DNA of 16,379 bases from an uncultured Ruminococcus sp. (GTDB taxonomy: Bacteria; Bacillota; Clostridia; Oscillospirales; Acutalibacteraceae). The position numbers and the translations under genes are program-made. Below are positions 12,527 through 16,379 of this stretch, piece after piece. Under the pieces are notes generated by a model, which was given only the letters and a program-made list of their open reading frames with translations, searched no databases and was not told the origin of the DNA. Within the stretch, counting starts at the first letter, position 1. The number at the start of each line of letters is the position of its first letter. The stretch is taken from assembly GCA_902797065.1 (NCBI GenBank), contig CADBRK010000031.1, positions 1-16,379 of the forward strand, read 5' to 3'.

Positions 12527-14721
12527 GATTCTTCCTCTGATTCCCCGGAATCGTCACCGGAATAATCACCGTCGTACTCGGATGAATAATCATCAATATA
12601 TTCGGATGAAGGCGATTCGTCGCCCGAGCTTACGGAATCGCTGTCCGTTTCATCATCGTCGTACTCGGAGTCATATTCATTCTCGGTGTCTTCGGTATCC
12701 GTTTCGGTATCTGTTTCTGTTTCTGTCTCCGTATCGGTATCAAGCTCGAAGTTGTACGATTCTACGGTTGAAACAGTGCTGTTCGAGAAGTCGAATTTAT
12801 ACACGCGGTAAGTCTGATCGTTGAGCGCAACTACAACCTGAATAGCGCCGACTGTACTCATCCTGGAAACAGTGAGCGTATACTGTCTTGCATACTTGGG
12901 AACGATAGTCTTTGTGTATGTCTCGTCTATCTCGCCGTCAATAATAACCTCGAATTTAAGCGAAGAACTGATCTCATCGGGAAGATCGACAGCCTGTGAA
13001 AGCGTTACATTTCTCGGCGGACCCTCCGAAAGAATAACGGATACGTTCGTACCCTTGTTTACCTTCGCTCCTCTGAGGGGATTCTGGGCAACGATCTTAT
13101 CCTTGGCAACACTGCTTTCCATATACTCGAATCCGTTATAGTTGAGTCCTGCTTCGGAAATCTTTGCCTGAGCCTCCGAAAGAGTCAGACCAACAAGATT
13201 AGGTATCTCGACTTTTGCCTCGCCGGCTTTCTTGCTGACATATATCTTAACGGTAGAGCCGATAGTTATCTTGCTGCCCGCAAGAGGATATGTCTGCTTG
13301 ACGTAGCCCTCGGCAGTCTGATTATCGAGAACCATCAGAACCTCGGGAATAAGATTAGCGGATTTTATCTTTGCGACTGCGTCGTCCTTTGTTCGTCCGT
13401 CTACATACGGCAGGTTGATCGTAGTTTCCTCACTGTTTACGGTAAGCTGGATAGTCGAACCTTCCTTGATCTTCTTTTCGGAGGGCTGGGGATTCTGGTT
13501 GAGGATAATATCCAAAGGCTTATCCGCGTCGTAAATATTTGTAACGTCCCACTTAAAGTTATAAGTAACCTTATCTTTATTTACGTCGTTAAAATTAAGA
13601 CCGATCAGATTCGGGACAAGCACGTCGGTAGTCGAGTTGTTGCTGAAGCCCTTGAACACAGCAAGAACCAGGAACACAAGACACACCGCAATAAATGCAA
13701 TCACCGAGCCTATGATGATCTGAACAAGCGGAGATGTGCCCTTTTCTTCATCGTCATCATTATCCCAATCGTCGTTGTCCTTATCGTCATCGTCTTTGAT
13801 ATTGATTTTTCTTACAGGGCTTACAGGTGTCGATACCGGCGCACTGTCAACGCTGTCATATGAGAAATTAAACTTAATATCGGGATTCTTACGGAATTTA
13901 TAAATATCCGAAAGCATATCGCCTGCAGAACGGTACCTCTTCTTCGGGTCTTTCTGCATTGTTTTTATGATTATCTCTTCAAGTCCGACAGGAATATCGG
14001 GATTGATCTTTCTGGGCGGTTCGGGGTCGGACTGCAGCTGCATGATCGCTACCGAAACGGCATTGTCTGCGTCAAATGGCAGCTTTCCGGTAAGCATCTC
14101 ATACATCATTACGCCGAGAGAGTACAGATCGGACTTTGCGTCCGTAGGTTCGCCGCGCGCCTGTTCGGGCGATACATAGTGTACCGAACCGATAGCCTTA
14201 TTAGTCATGGTCATGGATTTTGTATTGTTCTTTGAGAATCTTGCAATACCGAAATCCGTAACCTTGATAGTGCCGTCCTCAAGCAGCATGATATTCTGCG
14301 GCTTAATATCCCTGTGGATAATGCCCTTATCGTGAGCATGCTGCAAAGCGCGGAGTATCTGAACAATAAAGTGAATGGTATCCTTGACACTTATCGACCC
14401 GCATCTCTCGATATAATCCTTGAGCGTGATACCGTCGATATACTCCATTACAATGTACTGCATTCTGTCGCCGAAGCTGACGTCATACACTTTAACTATA
14501 TTGGGATGAGACAATACAGCAATAGCTTTTGATTCATCCTTAAAGCGTCTTATAAACTCATCATTATCGATATATTCTTCACGGAGCACCTTGATAGCAA
14601 CAGGCATTTCATCCTGTGTATCCCAGGCTTTATATACTACGGCCATACCGCCGTCGCCGATTATCTCACTGATCTCATAACGGCCGTCGAGTCTTTTGCC
14701 AACGTATTTATCTTCAGCCAT
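12520..14721 (-). CDS. prkC: PASTA-domain Ser/Thr protein kinase PrkC/StkP
   Basis: 733 residues. This membrane kinase senses muropeptides or lipid II and regulates wall growth, and germination in spore-formers. The kinase domain (about 14-275) has GDGGMAVVY 22-30, Lys44 in VAIK, HRDIKPQN 136-143, DFG 156-158 and SPEQ 184-187. A very acidic juxtamembrane stretch (310-328, mostly Asp/Glu) precedes one helix (about 331-355). Three extracellular PASTA units follow: about 365-430, 431-497 (NLPYVDG) and 502-567 (IPNLVGLTLSEAQ), then a beta-rich region (about 570-657). The last 75 residues are a low-complexity Thr/Glu/Asp then Ser/Asp/Tyr tail. ATG 14721 follows AAAGGAG at a spacing of 8. Its phosphatase PrpC is 46 bases upstream. 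The acidic tail is unusual for the family. Confidence 0.96.
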   Translation of the reverse strand: MAEDKYVGKRLDGRYEISEIIGDGGMAVVYKAWDTQDEMPVAIKVLREEYIDNDEFIRRFKDESKAIAVLSHPNIVKVYDVSFGDRMQYIVMEYIDGITLKDYIERCGSISVKDTIHFIVQILRALQHAHDKGIIHRDIKPQNIMLLEDGTIKVTDFGIARFSKNNTKSMTMTNKAIGSVHYVSPEQARGEPTDAKSDLYSLGVMMYEMLTGKLPFDADNAVSVAIMQLQSDPEPPRKINPDIPVGLEEIIIKTMQKDPKKRYRSAGDMLSDIYKFRKNPDIKFNFSYDSVDSAPVSTPVSPVRKINIKDDDDKDNDDWDNDDDEEKGTSPLVQIIIGSVIAFIAVCLVFLVLAVFKGFSNNSTTDVLVPNLIGLNFNDVNKDKVTYNFKWDVTNIYDADKPLDIILNQNPQPSEKKIKEGSTIQLTVNSEETTINLPYVDGRTKDDAVAKIKSANLIPEVLMVLDNQTAEGYVKQTYPLAGSKITIGSTVKIYVSKKAGEAKVEIPNLVGLTLSEAQAKISEAGLNYNGFEYMESSVAKDKIVAQNPLRGAKVNKGTNVSVILSEGPPRNVTLSQAVDLPDEISSSLKFEVIIDGEIDETYTKTIVPKYARQYTLTVSRMSTVGAIQVVVALNDQTYRVYKFDFSNSTVSTVESYNFELDTDTETETETDTETDTEDTENEYDSEYDDDETDSDSVSSGDESPSSEYIDDYSSEYDGDYSGDDSGESEEESW

Positions 14722-14767
14722 TTCGTTCTCTCCTTTTCTTCAGTTAATTACACACATTTCTTTACGA

Positions 14768-15499
14768 TCAGTCATTAACAACAACTGCGACTGTTACGTT
14801 ATCTCCGCCGCCTCTGTCAAGCGCTATCTGAACCAATGCGTCTGCCAGTTTTTCGGGTTCTGTAGCCTTGATAACCTCAAGGAGTTCATCCTGTTCAATG
14901 TAATTTGTCAAACCGTCGGAACAGAGAACAAGCGTACTTCCTTTAGTAAAAGGCTTCTCCAGTATATCTGTCCAGAGTTCGGGATCTATGCCGAGCGCTC
15001 TGGTGATGAAGTTCCTGCGAGGATGTACTCTTGCTTCCTCGGGGGTGATCTCACCTATGTCTACCATCTGCTGCACAAGAGAGTGATCGTGAGTGACCTG
15101 CACTATTGTATCGTTCTGCGCAAGGTATACTCTGCTGTCGCCCGCATGGACAACAAACACTTTTTCTCCCTTAACAAATGCAAGCTCGACAGTAGTGCCC
15201 ATGCCCTCAAGCTCGGGATTTGCGCATGCCATCTCAAAAACTTTTGTATTGGCAGAATCAACTGCAAGCTCCGCCATATCGGCAAGCTCGTCTTCGGTCA
15301 TGTCGCTGCGATACTCCTGCTCGATATATCTGCCGATCTCTTCGACAGCTTCGCTGCTTGCAACGCTGCCGCCGTTGGCACCGCCCATTCCATCACAAAC
15401 GGCTGCCCACGCTTCGGTATCGGATATTTTTCCGAGTTTGCAGGCGTCCTGGTTAGTTTCTCTGACTAATCCTACATCGGTTTTAAAAAATAATTGCAA
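14768..15499 (-). CDS. prpC: PP2C-type Ser/Thr phosphatase PrpC/Stp
   Basis: 243 residues, usual length. This Mn/Mg-dependent phosphatase reverses phosphorylation by PrkC in the cytoplasm. Metal-binding and structural motifs are complete: RETNQDA 13-19, CDGMGG 35-40, GTTV 101-104, HAGDSRVYL 118-126, CSDGLTNYI 193-201 and GGDNVTV 231-237. The start is TTG 15499, seven bases after a full AAGGAGG; the frame has no better ATG. It begins 18 bases after rlmN ends and precedes prkC, as in Bacillus. Confidence 0.95.
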   Translation of the reverse strand: MQLFFKTDVGLVRETNQDACKLGKISDTEAWAAVCDGMGGANGGSVASSEAVEEIGRYIEQEYRSDMTEDELADMAELAVDSANTKVFEMACANPELEGMGTTVELAFVKGEKVFVVHAGDSRVYLAQNDTIVQVTHDHSLVQQMVDIGEITPEEARVHPRRNFITRALGIDPELWTDILEKPFTKGSTLVLCSDGLTNYIEQDELLEVIKATEPEKLADALVQIALDRGGGDNVTVAVVVND

Positions 15500-15517
15500 T
15501 TTTATTCCTCCTTTGCT

Positions 15518-16379
15518 TTATATATCATCTGAAATTGTTTTTCGTCTGAGCTGTCCGCATGACGCATTGATGTCCGAACCAAGCGTTCTGCGTACAGTTG
15601 CTGTAATAGAATATTTCGACAATATTTCTATAAATCGCTTTTGTCTGTCTATTTTGCTTTTTATATAATTATTCCCTTCTACATTATTAACGGGAATAAG
15701 ATTGACGTGACATAACATTCCTTTCAATCGCTGCCCAAGCTCTCTTGCGCACTCGTCGGAGTCGTTAACTCCGCTTATCATTGCGTATTCAAATGAGATC
15801 CTTCTCCCTGTTGCATTCGCATAGTGCCTGCATGCTTTAAGCAGCTCCTCTATGGGGTAACGCTTGTTTACAGGCATTGTTCTGCTCCTGATCTCGTTAT
15901 TCGGAGCATGGAGCGATACGGAAAGCGTAAGCTGCATATTCTCCTTTTCGAGATCGTATATCCTGTTTACAAGGCCGCATGTCGATAGTGAAATATGCCT
16001 CATGCCTATATTAAGACCTTCATCGCTTGATACAAGCTTCAGGAATTTGATCACATTGTCATAATTATCAAGCGGTTCGCCCATTCCCATAAGCACGATA
16101 TTTGATATGCGTATATCGAGATCCTTCTGTGCGGACTGTATCTGGGCGAGCATTTCGGACGGCGCAAGATTCCTTGAAAAACCGCTTTTGCCCGTTGCGC
16201 AGAACGTACAGCCCATTTTGCAGCCAACCTGCGTTGAGATGCAAATAGTGTAACCATGCTTGTAATTCATGACGACGGATTCGATAAATTCTCCATCATG
16301 AAGTTTAAATAAATACTTAACTGTTTTATCATAAACCGAAACGAGTTTTTTTTCAATGGTTGCAACAGAGATGTAATAA
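15518..16379 (-). CDS. rlmN: Dual-specificity 23S rRNA/tRNA adenine C2-methyltransferase RlmN (5' end beyond window)
   Basis: The C-terminal 286 residues are present; the frame is open to the right edge, so some 60 N-terminal residues are outside the window. It is a radical SAM enzyme methylating A2503 of 23S rRNA and A37 of some tRNAs. The in-frame sequence upstream of ATG 16270 reads KYLFKLHDGEFIESVVM, typical of the family, so 16270 is not the start. The iron-sulfur motif is GCKMGCTFC, followed by ATGKSGFSRNL; GMGEPLDNYDNV binds SAM; the C-terminal NASCGQL holds the methyl-carrying Cys. It is the first visible gene of the operon running to spoVM. Confidence 0.96.
   Translation of the reverse strand, partial: YYISVATIEKKLVSVYDKTVKYLFKLHDGEFIESVVMNYKHGYTICISTQVGCKMGCTFCATGKSGFSRNLAPSEMLAQIQSAQKDLDIRISNIVLMGMGEPLDNYDNVIKFLKLVSSDEGLNIGMRHISLSTCGLVNRIYDLEKENMQLTLSVSLHAPNNEIRSRTMPVNKRYPIEELLKACRHYANATGRRISFEYAMISGVNDSDECARELGQRLKGMLCHVNLIPVNNVEGNNYIKSKIDRQKRFIEILSKYSITATVRRTLGSDINASCGQLRRKTISDDI

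Noticed and set aside
14696..15469. 257-codon plus-strand frame opposite prpC
   Set aside because: Shadow of the phosphatase gene, with codon bias explained by the minus-strand gene.
16268..16270. ATG 16270 as the rlmN start
   Set aside because: The upstream in-frame codons encode conserved RlmN sequence and the frame is open to the window edge, so the gene is cut by the window.

Overview
The window is a chromosomal segment of a low-to-moderate GC, spore-forming Firmicute. It most resembles a gut Clostridia of the Oscillospiraceae type (Ruminococcus or [Eubacterium] siraeum-like). This rests on two sporulation genes (spoVG, spoVM), strong AGGAGG-type ribosome binding sites, frequent TTG starts, Thr/Asp/Glu-rich linkers in surface proteins and a gut-type DUF11 protein. 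The genus is an inference. All convincing protein genes lie on the minus strand, so transcription runs from the right edge towards the left.

Right part (16379 to about 10611): rlmN (cut by the window edge), prpC, prkC, rsgA, thiN, a 48-residue small membrane protein and spoVM, closed by a rho-independent terminator. This is the same gene order as the Bacillus subtilis yloN-prpC-prkC-cpgA-(rpe)-yloS-spoVM neighbourhood, without rpe. prkC/rsgA and rsgA/thiN overlap by a few bases. The block joins rRNA/tRNA methylation, a PASTA Ser/Thr kinase with its phosphatase, a ribosome-maturation GTPase, thiamine pyrophosphate synthesis and spore coat assembly. The 48-residue gene and spoVM are both very short and were found by reading ribosome binding sites.

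Middle (10568 to about 6323): its own promoter, then alr (alanine racemase), polA (DNA polymerase I with a decayed proofreading site) and a small two-helix membrane protein, all closely spaced. Next, behind a perfect TTGACA-17-TATAAT promoter, is a membrane-anchored polysaccharide deacetylase (6205-5033) with a strong terminator.

Accessory stretch (about 5000 to 2800): a non-coding region with three imperfect copies of a 99-111 base hairpin unit and further inverted repeats. It lies upstream of a DUF11 surface-type protein that starts with TTG. Beyond that gene, on the plus strand, a promoter followed by a terminator about 100 bases later outlines a probable small RNA. This is the least ordinary part of the window.

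Left part (2735 to 1): pgi with a clear promoter, a small orphan P-loop protein, an AT-rich gap, and spoVG with a strong terminator. I see no tRNA, rRNA, transposase, prophage or CRISPR array. The strongest candidates for novelty are the Cys-flanked miniprotein next to spoVM, the small RNA, and the hairpin repeat cluster. I do not see a clearly new multi-gene system.
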